A DNA stretch of 64,000 nucleotides from Thelonectria olida (Eukaryota > Ascomycota > Sordariomycetes > Hypocreales > Nectriaceae): the NCBI GenBank assembly GCA_020736575.1, contig JAGPYM010000007.1:1488001-1552000 (forward strand), given 5' to 3'. The notes beneath the pieces were generated by a model. It made no database searches, was not told where the DNA came from, and saw nothing but the letters and a program-made list of their open reading frames with translations. Shown one piece after another: positions 21,940-32,586 of the stretch. The first letter of the stretch is position 1. Every line of letters starts with the position of its first letter. A program made the translations under genes and the position numbers.

Positions 21940-22840
21940 CAATCTGATGCTCCAAGTGTCACAAGTCTCGTGTGATTCGGTGGACCCAACGGCCAGAGTT
22001 GCAGAAGAGTTCGAAAACTTAATTACGGGGAACCTCAACAAGTTACGCAAGCATAGAACCCGCAAACCACGCATTCATCGCCTCAAAGACCGTGTCTTTA
22101 GATCCAAGACCATAGAGCCGCCCTAACAGCAGTGTATCGAGGCACTAGAAGCATTCCAAGATATCCTCTGGTTATGGTATGACGACCGAGAAGATGCGAA
22201 GGACCAACGCCGAAGGGAAAGGAAACAAAAGCGCCTCGACAAAGCGCAGTTGAGGCTCCGGAATCAAGGCACAAAGGTCCAAGTCTCCGGAAGTACAACG
22301 ACACGTAAGCTCCATACTACTCCAATCCAATGGTTTCCTCAATAAATACGGTAATTCGCTAGCTTGCAGCTGGAAACTAACATGGCACCGTTCGTGTATA
22401 GTGGTTAAGACCCAACAACAAGACCAAGGTCACCAGCCGGGGCAGCAGCAGCCGCAGCCGCAGAGCAATCAAGGTGGTCAAGACCACGCGGTTGATAGGA
22501 GGGCAGGATCGGAATTATCCGATGTTTTTCAAAGTAAAGGTGAGAAAATTATAAGTTTTGAATTTTGAAGCATAATAATAACACCAAGCAGTGGCTGCAG
22601 ACGACAAGTGACAACAATTTATCAAGCTGTACGGCGAAATGTCATACTCTCTTGACAAGATCATGGTTATAATTGGGAGACGTGGCTTCGAAAGCGAGAT
22701 TGTCAGTGGATCCCTACAAAGAATTACCCAGTTTGAATTTCGATTACTGAAAAGCATTCTCGGGGAGTCTGGCAACGAGCAAGTTACGCGTCAACCCTCT
22801 TCAGTGGAGGAAGCTGTGGGCTCTAAGGCGACAGGCTAGA
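21940..22840 (+). pseudogene. unknown multi-exon gene with two internal stops
   Basis: A three-exon plus-strand reading is visible. Exon A (about 21930-22303) reads DPTARVAEEFENLITGNLNK and later ALEAFQDILWLWYDDREDAK with a basic coiled region. A GTAAGC donor at 22304 and a GTATAG acceptor at 22402 lead to a Gln/Pro-rich exon (DQGHQPGQQQPQPQSNQGGQ). A second intron leads to an exon with MSYSLDKIMVIIGRRGF. There is a TAA between PP and QQ in exon A and a TGA after ADDK in the last exon. Both could come from C to T changes in CAA and CGA codons. I do not recognise the family. Confidence 0.45.
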
Positions 22841-23209
22841 TAAATATGGGAAGGCTTTGCATGATGGGAGTGAGCACCAAGAAGCTTGTTGCTCGGTAAG
22901 ATGCTCGTGTTACATCAGGAGGCTCAATTTTTGCCAACCACCGTACTAGGGTTTAGGATGGGAAACTTGTAAAGCGTTGAGCTTACGATACATATGTTGG
23001 ATGGGAAGTACACTTAATATTTTCGAATTTGACCTGTCATCAACCCTCTCATTATGTCTCGTTGCTACTTGATGTTTTGCAATTGTCTACTCATATACGA
23101 GGCCAGGGCCCTTGGCCGTGTGGATCCAGATGTCAGTAGTGTCTTACAGTTATGTCTTTATTACTTGATCCTGCCGAGCATTTACTCTTTCTTTCCTCTC
23201 TATGGTCAA
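22841..23209. other. intergenic region
   Basis: This 3' flank lies between the broken gene above and the convergent gene at 23210. Nothing else is seen. Confidence 0.45.
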
Positions 23210-24297
23210 TCATTGCCCCCCCGATGACCTGTTGGCGTACCTTTTGCCAAAATCTCCTTCCTCGTACGCTGGAGGTGCAATGTCGTCGGCGACATCAGGC
23301 GGCGAGATACTGTCGCCATCTGTAGAGGGCCGCCTAGTCAGTTCCGGAACCGAGTTGGTGTTTTCGGGTGAAGAAGTTGGCATCCTTAGGTCCGGCAACG
23401 AGACGTCCCTGTCTACGCCCATTGCCCTTGCCCTGGCTTTGCGACGTTCTTTCGTCAGGAAGGCTATTACCGTTACCAGAAACAGTAAGCCGAGTCCGGA
23501 TCCAAGCACGGCACCTACGATGACGCCTTTGGTAGGTCCCAGAGGGTCATGATAATCATCATCAGATCTGTCGCTCATGTCGGTCTGGGTAGCGGAAGTC
23601 TCCACGTCCACCTCGAGCGTGGCCTGTCCCTTTGCGGCGCTGCAGTATAGGTCAAGCAGCTCGGTCACATAGCTGAGCGTGTTCGTGCCCTTGTCGCTGC
23701 ACAGGTCCATGACTTGCCATGAAAGGCCGCTGAATACATGCTCGGGTACGTCTTCCTTGATGCATGCGCACGACGCGAGCGCTTCGGGGCCGTTGTTCGG
23801 ACACAGGCCGTAAACCAGTGACATGACTTCCGATTCCACTGCGGTCTTGGCACAACTTTTGAGGCGGCTGAACTGAGGAAGGTCTGTAATGTAATACGTC
23901 ATGTCTCCTGGTGGATTGGTCTGAGTCGGCACTGTTGTGATGCCAGAGTTTAACAGACAGTATGCCGCAAAGACGTCCCGGGCAGACTTGACGTCGGCCG
24001 AGTTGGAGGAGCACTCAATTTCGACATAGTGCTTGAGGTAACTATGAACTGATGTCGAGTGCTGATCCTCGCACACACAACGCGCGAGTCCAGCCCGAGA
24101 CGACGGGCAATCGTAATAGTCTGTCTATTGACATGGTCAGACTCTTAGCGGCACTTGCCAAGAGCTGGACTCACCATTGTCATCACAAGCGAACCCAAGG
24201 GCAACATGGCACATGGTGCTAGTTCGCTAAAGGCATCCAGCTCGTAGATGTAGGAAGAGACCGGGTGCGTCGGAGCTGGGAAAGCGGTCGTCGACAT
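23210..24297 (-). CDS. single-span cysteine-rich surface protein
   Basis: Predicted type I-like membrane protein of 345 aa. Exons are 24297-24175 and 24124-23210, with a 50-bp GTGAGT intron. The N-terminal part has ELDAFSELAPCAML and then CPSSRAGLARCVC, a pattern common to fungal cysteine-rich ectodomains. More cysteine pairs follow (SCAKTAV, LCPNN, SCACIKED, LCSDK, LYCSA). A membrane span occupies about residues 241-264 (VIVGAVLGSGLGLLFLVTV) and is followed by basic residues. The Ser/Pro-rich cytoplasmic tail ends near a PPAY motif, a possible WW-domain or ubiquitin-ligase ligand. No classic signal peptide is seen at the chosen ATG. A TATA-like box 56-63 bp upstream supports this start. Function is unknown, and a sensor or adhesin is possible. 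Confidence 0.72.
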
Positions 24298-24352
24298 CCT
24301 GATTGCGATTTGCCTCGAAAGCCCTGTCTCCAAACGACTTGTCTCGGTTGGC

Positions 24353-24360
24353 CATATAAA
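24353..24360 (-). promoter_or_regulatory. TATA-like box
   Basis: TTTATATG on the minus strand lies 56 to 63 bp upstream of the ATG at 24297. The spacing would give a short 5' UTR and helps to decide that start. Confidence 0.45.
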
Positions 24361-25558
24361 GATTGGTGCGTCTTGCGTTATGCTATTACCTTGGGCTGTT
24401 TCAGGGTGGTCTGTACAAGATACTTATGAACGGATATATCTATAATGTTCAAGACATCCGCTGCCCAGGCCAGGTCAAGTAAGAACGATAAGGCCGCTCA
24501 TCGTATTATGGCAGGTATTTTCAGAGTGTGTGTCCACTGTCTAAACCGTAAGATCTCCCAAATGCACTCGCTCTCTTTATAGGGAAGACTGCTTTCTTAT
24601 CATTGCCAGCTGAACCCCCTCCTCGACTGCTATTTCCGACATTTCCGCCCGCAAAAGAACTGGCTCATTGGATGGATGGCCCAACTGCGTCACCCGTTCA
24701 AGCAAGGCCTAGTTGCTTTGTTCGGCAAGAAGCCCATAGAACGAGAGCATAAATGCCTCGCTAAGCACCTGACTCGCTAGTTGTCACATGGTTTTTGGAT
24801 TGCAAACAGGGCCTTCATTCCATATTCGGAGAGAATATGTGGCGTGATGGCCGAACATCCTGGTACTGTTGATAACCCAAGCGAGGAGGGTCTGACCGAC
24901 CATGGTAACGTTTGTGACTTCGGGTAAGCTTATCTGAACCAGTCCGGTGATCCCAAGACGTAAGGTTATAGAACAAAGCCATGCGCCAGGTTTGGAAGTT
25001 GAAGCAGAGCCTGGTTCACCTTGGCTGTAGGCACAGGATGACCTGTCTTTATTCCTTTGACTGCGCACTGAGTTGCTTTCAGGTCATTTCTTGTTGGTGA
25101 ATTCTCTGAACACTACAGTTACCGTGATTGGCACCCTACAAAACAGCCTCGCAGCCTATGATACGTTACATTTAACATATCTTCTCATCGCAGATTGCAG
25201 CTCAGGTAAGAGGGATGAAGTGACTGCCTATGAACGTGCCTCAAACTGTAAGCTAGGCTGTTGAAATCCTCGCCTCCTGGACCATCCATAGATGACTTAA
25301 ACTAGACACAAGGACCATTTTGAATTTAACTACGATTTGCATTGTGCTCTTGGGCGGCTGGGGCATGATAGGGATTTGGACCAACAGATTCGGTTTCCAT
25401 TACCTGTGGGAAGTTTGAGTGAGTTGACGATTCCCTCATCTGTGTTTCATCGTAAAGAGAAAAGAGTCTGTGCATTAATGCATGAACTAACACTCGCTTG
25501 GGTCTACTAAGCCTTCTACGGTCTTTTCATCTACCCCTGATACAATCACTCGCAAATC
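24361..25558. other. intergenic region with coding-like scraps
   Basis: About 1.2 kb with no gene that I can support. A plus-strand scrap near 25325-25415 reads ILNLTTICIVLLGGWGMIG, a hydrophobic span behind an acceptor-like site. It may be the end of a lost membrane protein gene. Confidence 0.35.
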
Positions 25559-25810
25559 ATGATCTCCGGTATCTCGCCCCGAGGCCGGGAAACATCCCCA
25601 TTCATTGGCCCTATTGTGTCTAGCCCCATCATTGATGCCACGCCTTCTGGAAACTCATCGACGCCGTTCTATTTCCTTTTCGGATCGAGCCTTGTGAGCT
25701 TTGGCATCCTCGTTGCCAGTATTGATCTTAAGAAGAGCCAGTTGGAACAGCAGCATTCCCTACAGGAGAAGAAGCGCAAGTTGGAGGGTGATGCTACGTT
25801 TGCATTGTGA
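25559..25810 (+). CDS. small hypothetical membrane protein
   Basis: Open frame of 83 codons with an ATG start. It has a polar, Pro/Ser-rich N-terminus, one hydrophobic span (FYFLFGSSLVSFGILVASI) and a charged helical tail (LKKSQLEQQHSLQEKKRKLE). The pattern suits a tail-type membrane protein. I recognise no family, and the ORF could be the last exon of a longer decayed gene. Confidence 0.35.
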   Translation: MISGISPRGRETSPFIGPIVSSPIIDATPSGNSSTPFYFLFGSSLVSFGILVASIDLKKSQLEQQHSLQEKKRKLEGDATFAL

Positions 25811-27518
25811 GATGGAGTATTTAGAACGATATTTGCAGGATTAGAAGTAGATATTCTTCTCACTATCGTTTTCTCTCATCAAAAGCATGTCCAAATCTGT
25901 ATATTCGTCACCAGTTGCGGCTGAATATCATTGGATGACTTCAAAACGTGCTCGCAGACGGCAAGATATCTAGCTGTGCCAGCGGCAGTGACTAGGAACC
26001 TTGATTCATAGTATGAAACCCCTTTAGAATGTAATGGTCAGGTTCTATGCCAAATGTGCTTCCAAAATCTCCCACCATCCCAGCCTCTAAGCTTTGGCTT
26101 AACTTTACTCTTTAGACTTAAATTATTTATGTTCTTCAACCTTAGATATCAGGAGACACCCTCGCCACGGCATACACCAAGTGTTCGCTTTGCATTCGTA
26201 TTATAATTTGGCATGTGAGCCTCTAGTAGGACTCACGCAAAAACATCTCCATAGCTACCTTGTATTGCAGCCTGCGTGGCATAGACTACGCAATAGCCGG
26301 CCATAGATTGGCACATTGTTCACTGCGCTAATGTGGTCATCCTCGCTGGCTAGAAGTCTGGGTTGCTGCAGTAAATATACCGTTTGACTTGATGTATGCA
26401 ATTCACTCCATGTCTTGTCCATGACTGGAACCAACCTTTAGCTGTAATAGTGAACCAACTACCTGGATCCCACAGCCAGAACAGTTGGCAATCTCATGGT
26501 ACCAACGGACGTCTTCGTGTATCCTCGAGTATTGCATGTTTGTCACTAGATAACGACGAGTCGGCCTCTTCAAGAAACCTGCCGACATAGCCAGTGACCC
26601 TGCTAGACCGCCGTTATCGCGCATACCCTTGCCTCATTAGGCAGTGGTGGGCCGTGGCCATCCCTATTCTGTCCATGTCCGAGCCTCTCCAACACCACAG
26701 ATAGCTCCTATCGACATAAGATATGGATACATGTATATGGCAAGATGTCGGACAACTATCTAGATTGCAATTACAGGTTTCCTTGTTCGGCATCTTATCT
26801 GGTCTGTGGTGAGTACCCTCGCCGGGCAAAGTGTTCATTCCAACTCTCTTGCACATATCGGAGAATGACAGACTCCTTGAAATGTCAGACTCAAGTTCCC
26901 TTCTAACAGCAATTGAAGGACACAGTTTCTCATAGTTCGTACCGACAAACGGTCAGACTAGCAGCTCTATCGTCTAATAGCAGCTATAGTAACAGCCTGT
27001 GCAAATAGATATGCACACATAACTGAGACGCCGACCAAATGTGGGGTGATCGAGCTATGCTCAATAGCTAACACGGATGATAAGATGGCCGTCGGCGAAT
27101 ATTTCTACTGCCGGGCCCGGCCAGAATTGTTGGGAGTAGTTATCCTTGTCGTCTTGCCGGACTGTGAGCCGGCTCTGCATCTACTCTGCATCTGACCCTG
27201 CATATCATTTTCTTATCCGGAACGAATAGCCGTTCAAATGGAGTGTCGGCGACTAATGAACTATCGTCGGCATTCCCCCTGGGCCTTTTCTATAGGTTCC
27301 ATGACTGCCATGACAAATAAGGCAGGTAAATCCTTATCTAGGTATGCAAGTTGCATGCCGGAGATATTCGTATACTGCATTGGTACTGGCATAACATTCC
27401 AACCCCACACTCAGCCGGGAGTCGAGGAAGTATTAAGAGCCAAGGTTGGCTCAGCTTTGTCCTTGTTCCTTCTCAAGCTCACGCTGCTGCAACCTCACCT
27501 CAAGTGCCAACAACCAAT
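25811..27518. other. long intergenic region
   Basis: About 1.7 kb without recognised coding sequence. Base composition is moderately AT-rich. It presumably holds the promoter of the permease gene. No repeats or RNA genes were recognised. Confidence 0.45.
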
Positions 27519-28832
27519 ATGCATCTCCACTGGTGTGTCGCGGGCTTGCTTTTGGCTGCTGGGGAGACCCTGGCTGCCGTTCGCCCGGTACAGTCTCGCA
27601 CGACGTCTCGTCGACACTCAGACAAGATCAAGCCGAAGATCTTGGTTGTCAACTTGGTTGGTATCTGATAGAGTTCTAACTTATGGACTGATTTCTGACC
27701 TTGTGTGTAGTTCAGCTACGAGGCTGCTATCTGGTATGAGAAGATGCCTTCGCTCCTCGCCCACAACATATCAGTGCCGGGACTCTCTCCAATTTACCCT
27801 CAGGTTCACTGCGTTAGGTCCGGAGAGATTTGCCAAATGACAACAGGAGAATCGGAAATCAACGCTGCAGCCTCTTTTTCATCGCTGCTTCTTTCGCCCA
27901 AGTTTGACTTCACGTCGACATATTTTCTGATCAACGGAATCGCCGGCGTCAATCCCAAACTGGGCACGCTTGGCACCGTGGCCATGGCAAAGTTTACGGT
28001 CCAGGTTGCGCTCCAATATGAGCTTGATGCGCGTGAAATACCAGAGAACATGACGACTGGCTACGTGGGTTACGGAAATAGCATGCCAAACGAGTACCCG
28101 ACAACACAATACGGCACTGAAGTATTCGAACTCAACGAAGCCTTGAGGGATATTGCCTTTGATTGTGCCTCAAGGGCCAAGTTGAGTGACGCCAAAAGCG
28201 CCAAGGAATACCGAGCAAAGTATACTTCAAAAGACAAGGTGTATGTTGCGGGAGCAAAAGCACCCGCCGTCGTCAAATGCGACTCTGCAACAAGTGATGT
28301 GTATTACACAGGCAACTTGCTGTCGGAGGCTTTTGAGAATACCACTCAAATGTGGACAAACCAAACGAAGATGACATATTGCATGACAGCTCAGGAGGAC
28401 AGCGCAGTGCTAGCTTCACTTCTGCGAGCTGATCTGGCTGGATTGGCCGATTATTCAAGAGCGATTCTTATGCGAACTGGTCAGTTGGTGTTTTATTTGA
28501 AATCCGAATGAGTTTGCTAACACATGACAGCATCTGACTTCGATCGGCCGCCGCCAGATACGTCTGCCTATTATCACTTTTTCGTAGCGGAACAAGGCGG
28601 CTTCGAAATCGCCATTGAGAACCTCTACAATGCAGGAATTGAGATTGTCCACCACATCATGAACGGATGGGAGAAGACCTTCCGGAAAGGGATTGAGCCA
28701 AAGAACTACATCGGTGATATCTTTGGGTCTCTCGGTGGAAATCCCAACTTTGGGCCAGGTAGTATTTTCAAGGGCAAGGGCGCAGGAAAGGACGCCAGTT
28801 TGTATGCTGCGCTGAAACGACGAAGGGCTTGA
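27519..28832 (+). CDS. purine nucleoside permease (NUP) family protein
   Basis: Protein of 402 aa of the NUP family (PF06516). Named for a yeast nucleoside transporter, the family is related in fold to nucleoside phosphorylases. Exons are 27519-27656, 27711-28479 and 28531-28832. The first intron is 54 bp. The second is 51 bp with a GCTAACAC branch site. A signal peptide is likely (MHLHWCVAGLLLAAGETLA). Family blocks are clear: NLFSYEAAIWYEKM, ISVPGLSPIYPQVHC, TGESEINAA, YFLINGIAGVNPKLGTLGTV, YGTEVFELNEALRD, CMTAQEDSAVL, SDFDRPPP and GDIFGSLGGNPNFGPG. The first donor (GTTGGT) is weak but gives the expected family sequence. It lies alone between decayed regions. Confidence 0.88.
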
Positions 28833-28901
28833 GCAGTGGGCGAAGTTGGTAGCCCTTGCCTGGAAACGAGGCCACGTCTTGACGACATCCTATAACAGAA
28901 G

Positions 28902-31127
28902 TCAAGTCATCAGGTCTCGCAGCCGACTCGAGAGCCTTTCCCCCATATCGGGACCTTCCAACTCTGCAGGAGTGCCCAAATCTCCTTCTAAAATACGAAT
29001 GACTTCGCGGTACGTGTTACGTGACTTCTGCGATGAGCCGTGCTGCTTTAGCTGCTGCCTCGCAACGTCCAAGGGAAGGGTTCCATCTTCGTTAGCGACG
29101 TATTGATCTGCTCCTGCGTGCAAGAGCATCCGCACTGCAACTGGGTTCGCATTTTCCACGACGATATGCAATGGGGTTACTCTCTTACAGTCGACGTCCA
29201 GCCGCGGTGTTGGACGAGCCAGGTCGTTCAGCAGGGATGGACCACATGCGTCGAGAATCGTTCGAAAACATGCTACGAACATTGAGTCTGTACGGCCTCT
29301 GTTGATGTGAAGAAAGTAATGGAGGGCAGTACTGCCATGTCTAAAACGCAACGATGCAGGCTGCCCAGGGCGAGAAAGCCATGGTTTCGTCTTATCCTGT
29401 GCAGCATCGTCGGCGCTTCTTTCACGGGAAAGAAGGTACTGCAATCTCTGGAGGCCATTGGCTCCCTGGTCTAGAACCCTCTCCAGAATTGTTCGTCCAC
29501 GGCCTTGACTCGCGGTTCGAAAACTCATCAATTTGTCGATGTCAGATCCAGCCTCCAGCAGTGCATTCGCAACATGGAAATGGCTCTCGACAACGGCTAG
29601 AGCGAATGGAGTTGTTCCATAAATGTCACCAGCGTCAATATCCAAGTCATATCCCAGCAGCCTCTTAGAGAAGAAAAGATCGTCGTCTCCTTGGGTGGCG
29701 ACCAGATGGAGACATGTCATGGTGTTTTCGAATCCCTTCACGTCCTGTAAAAACGCGTTGAAACGGCTCGAGGGATCAGCTCCTGATGCAAGCAGAGCCT
29801 TGAAGATTGACTTTCGGCCGTCTTTGACGCTCTGATGCAAAGCAGTCATGCCCATGGATCCATTATGGCGGTTGATGTCTAGGAATGACATACATTGCGC
29901 CGATTTCAACATGAACTGCACCCAGGCAAGCTTTTCGAAGTATACCGCCAGGTAGAGACCATCGAATTCGTAGTTAGATGTGCTCCCAAGTATTTTCTTC
30001 CTAAATGGCGTAGGCTGGCCGACGGCCGAAGTGACTTGGGCCACCTTTAGGTTCAGGCCGCGAGACAGGAGCAGCTCCATTGTGTCATGGATGGCCTCCA
30101 GGTACCGTTTTCCATGGATAGTAATCATCTCCAATACCGTGGCGGTTGAGATAGCTCGACTGAAAAGCGTTGTCCCGTACTTGTCAATGGTATTGATGTC
30201 GTATTGGCTCGCATCGAGGAGTAGCTTGAGCATCGGGGCGTTGTGGTGATGCATCGCCAGGTCCAAGGGCGTCATGGCATCCTCTTCAGGTGACCCATCA
30301 ACGGCAAGAGGATCAGCTCCTTGCTTCAGTAAGTACCTAGCCGCGGCAAGGTTGCGTCTGGACACGGCTCGGTGCAGCGGCGTGCCGGCCGCCCATTTCA
30401 ACCGTGTGAAATAGTCTCCTCCGGCCGAGTACAGCTGAGCTTTTGCTTCCAGGTCCCCTGTATCACTCAACATGATGATCGACATTTCCAACACGCTCGG
30501 AATATGACGACCATTCACCGACGTCGGCTCGTTAGGCACGTTGATAACCCAATGGAGCGGCGTTTCTCCGTATTTGTTGGCAATGTTTGCGCGTGCTCCG
30601 TTGGACAGCAGCTTGGCGATCAATGGAAAGTGGCCGTGGCGGCAAGCGAGGAGCAGAGGGGTGTCTCCGTCATTGTTCTGCTCGTTCACGTCTGCCTTGA
30701 ACTTCCTGATCAACATTTCAGGCAGCCGGTGCAGATTCAGCATTGCAGCTCCATGGAGCAAATTATTGCCTCGTTCTAGTCCGTATAGTGCCTGCAACGA
30801 AGCTTTGTCGTACACACCGCTTTCGAGTCGTTCTTCGAGAAGAGCTTTATCTCGCAAGTCTGCTACCCTCAAGTCAACTTGTATCCCAATGCCGCTCGAG
30901 AAAAACGTCCTCAGGCCAAGAAGGGTGACATCCGGTTCGCCCTCCGTTTGATATTTCAAGCGTGGCCAGTATGTTGCGTAATCCAGGCAAGCAGTAACAG
31001 AGCCGTTAGCCGCACCATTCCAGAGGAATTCGTTTGCACGTTTGGCCACCTTCTCCGGCATTTGTATGCCAAAGTAGTCATACATTCGGACCAAGATTGA
31101 CTGGAACGGTATGTATTGTCTCTGCAC
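28902..31127 (-). CDS. ankyrin-repeat region, probably C-terminal part of the kinase-ankyrin protein
   Basis: A 741-codon open frame with many ankyrin repeats. Clear ones are DGDTPLLLACRHGHFPLIAK, YGETPLHWVI, AAGTPLHRAVSRRNLAAARY, MGMTALHQSVKDGRKSIF, YGTTPFALAVVESHFHVANA and RVTPLHIVVENANPVAVRML. The first residues (QRQYIPFQSILVRMYDYFGI) look like the linker usual in fungal kinase-ankyrin proteins, so this frame should continue the kinase that ends at 31078. The two frames overlap by about 50 bp and differ by one base step. An upstream TGA near 31131 forces the change to occur in that overlap. A poor short intron (GTCGAC to GTGCAG, 49 bp) or a small indel could explain it. There is no ATG at the start of this frame. 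Confidence 0.75.
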   Translation of the reverse strand: MQRQYIPFQSILVRMYDYFGIQMPEKVAKRANEFLWNGAANGSVTACLDYATYWPRLKYQTEGEPDVTLLGLRTFFSSGIGIQVDLRVADLRDKALLEERLESGVYDKASLQALYGLERGNNLLHGAAMLNLHRLPEMLIRKFKADVNEQNNDGDTPLLLACRHGHFPLIAKLLSNGARANIANKYGETPLHWVINVPNEPTSVNGRHIPSVLEMSIIMLSDTGDLEAKAQLYSAGGDYFTRLKWAAGTPLHRAVSRRNLAAARYLLKQGADPLAVDGSPEEDAMTPLDLAMHHHNAPMLKLLLDASQYDINTIDKYGTTLFSRAISTATVLEMITIHGKRYLEAIHDTMELLLSRGLNLKVAQVTSAVGQPTPFRKKILGSTSNYEFDGLYLAVYFEKLAWVQFMLKSAQCMSFLDINRHNGSMGMTALHQSVKDGRKSIFKALLASGADPSSRFNAFLQDVKGFENTMTCLHLVATQGDDDLFFSKRLLGYDLDIDAGDIYGTTPFALAVVESHFHVANALLEAGSDIDKLMSFRTASQGRGRTILERVLDQGANGLQRLQYLLSRERSADDAAQDKTKPWLSRPGQPASLRFRHGSTALHYFLHINRGRTDSMFVACFRTILDACGPSLLNDLARPTPRLDVDCKRVTPLHIVVENANPVAVRMLLHAGADQYVANEDGTLPLDVARQQLKQHGSSQKSRNTYREVIRILEGDLGTPAELEGPDMGERLSSRLRDLMT

Positions 31128-32586
31128 ACTCTGTCATCAAACTTAATGCTCCTTCGGGGTCATCGTCGACGTCCAAGCCCCCATCGCCCAGAGTGTAGGA
31201 GAGCAGCGAGCTCGACACGGGACAAAAGCCCGGGAAGGAGCTCTTTGCAGCCTGTTCTACAGCTTTTGCTCCTGCCGTAAGATGCTTCAAGGCTTTGCGA
31301 CGGAGACTGGGCTCAATGTTACGGACATCAAATCCCCAGCGTTCGTCGTGCAAAAGATCGCGGGGGTTCAGAGTTACCCGACCGCTCGCCGGGACAGAAA
31401 CAGGAGGGTTGGAGTCGCCAAGGATCATAAGTGCAACTCCGAGACTTCGATGCCAAGGGCGTTTCTGAATGGTAGCAGCGAGCAACCGGAATATCTCCTC
31501 ATAACTGGACACATAGTCCTCGAGAAGAAGTACAGAAAACTGCGCAATCGCCAACAGGGATGGTTCAGACAGCTTCAGAACTTCTGGTTCACGGCCCTCG
31601 GTCAACTTGGGGATACAGAAGGGGTTGTAGCCATCGAGGAGGATCCTCCAAAACAGTAACCCGAGGGGGTAGTAGTCAGTTTTCTTGAGAAGAGTGACTG
31701 GGATTGTGTCTCGCTTGGAGCACTCCGGTGCCATCCAGAGAGCAGTTCCCCCAGCAAGGCGAGCGTTTGACCCATCTATGTCGGCAAGAATGATACTGAA
31801 GCCGAAGTCGCAAAGCTTCGCAAGATAACCCTTGTCGCTCTGGAAGACCAACACGTTCTCTGATTTCAGGTCACCGTGGATAACTCCAACTGCATGAAGA
31901 GCAGAGAGTCCACGAGATATGTCAAGCATGATGGCTCTTTTCCTGGAGTATGGTAGCTTCTCTTGAGTTTGCAGCTCTGCCAGGTTGCCAACTGCCCCCT
32001 CCAGATAGAGCACAGGAGAGATTGCTGGGGTGCCACCCTCAAGAACTTCCCAGGCGTACATCTCCAATGAGACAATATTTGGATGGCGACGGGCGAGGGG
32101 CGAGATCAAAACCTTTAACTCTCTAAGGATGGCCATTCCCGATTCTTGGGAGTCTCCGTGCCAGGATCTGACTCGTTTGACCACGCTGAGGCCACCTGGG
32201 TTACGTGCTGTCGTAGGATTGGCGATCATTACGTTCATGCTATTAACTGATGCCGTGAATCCGTGGCCGATAGGCCGAGAGTTAGCTGGGGCTGAACCGA
32301 GCCTGTAGCCGGTCTCTGAGAGCACTGTGCCATTCGAAATTTCTGGGATGTACTTGTGCATCCAGGCCCCCAATATGATTAGCTGAGTGATTGCAAAGTC
32401 CGCTGGCGTACAAGGCGTGTCACCCGGAGGTGCGGAGCTGGCCGAGCTCTCTCTGACAGATGACTCGTAGCGCTGATGCGACGAGTCCATGTCGGTCGTT
32501 GAGGGGAGTGTTTCGCGGGTTACGCGCGGTTGTGTGTTGCTGGTGCAGTTGGCGACAGAATCTTCGGTGTAGGACAAGGATGACAT
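31078..32586 (-). CDS. Ser/Thr protein kinase, N-terminal part of a kinase-ankyrin protein
   Basis: Predicted active protein kinase of 502 codons from the ATG at 32586. The first 80 residues are Ser/Thr-rich. Kinase motifs are VVKRV with Lys137, the alphaC Glu156 in ILRELKVL, the catalytic loop VIHGDLKSENVLV (His237, Asp239, Lys241, Asn244), DFG at 260-262 and GTALWMAPE at 280-288. HRD is changed to HGD, so the arginine that senses activation-loop phosphorylation is missing and the kinase may be constitutively active. The frame runs into ankyrin repeats with a frame change (see that entry). The gene is divergent from the HeLo-pseudokinase gene across 279 bp, which suggests shared regulation and function. 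Confidence 0.85.
   Translation of the reverse strand: MSSLSYTEDSVANCTSNTQPRVTRETLPSTTDMDSSHQRYESSVRESSASSAPPGDTPCTPADFAITQLIILGAWMHKYIPEISNGTVLSETGYRLGSAPANSRPIGHGFTASVNSMNVMIANPTTARNPGGLSVVKRVRSWHGDSQESGMAILRELKVLISPLARRHPNIVSLEMYAWEVLEGGTPAISPVLYLEGAVGNLAELQTQEKLPYSRKRAIMLDISRGLSALHAVGVIHGDLKSENVLVFQSDKGYLAKLCDFGFSIILADIDGSNARLAGGTALWMAPECSKRDTIPVTLLKKTDYYPLGLLFWRILLDGYNPFCIPKLTEGREPEVLKLSEPSLLAIAQFSVLLLEDYVSSYEEIFRLLAATIQKRPWHRSLGVALMILGDSNPPVSVPASGRVTLNPRDLLHDERWGFDVRNIEPSLRRKALKHLTAGAKAVEQAAKSSFPGFCPVSSSLLSYTLGDGGLDVDDDPEGALSLMTECAETIHTVPVNLGPNV

Noticed and set aside
22385..22460. tRNA-like start (CCGTTCGTGTATAGTGGTTAAGAC)
   Set aside because: The first half resembles a fungal tRNA D arm, but no T-arm B box or acceptor-stem pairing follows at the right distance. 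The GTATAG is better read as a splice acceptor of the broken Gln-rich gene.
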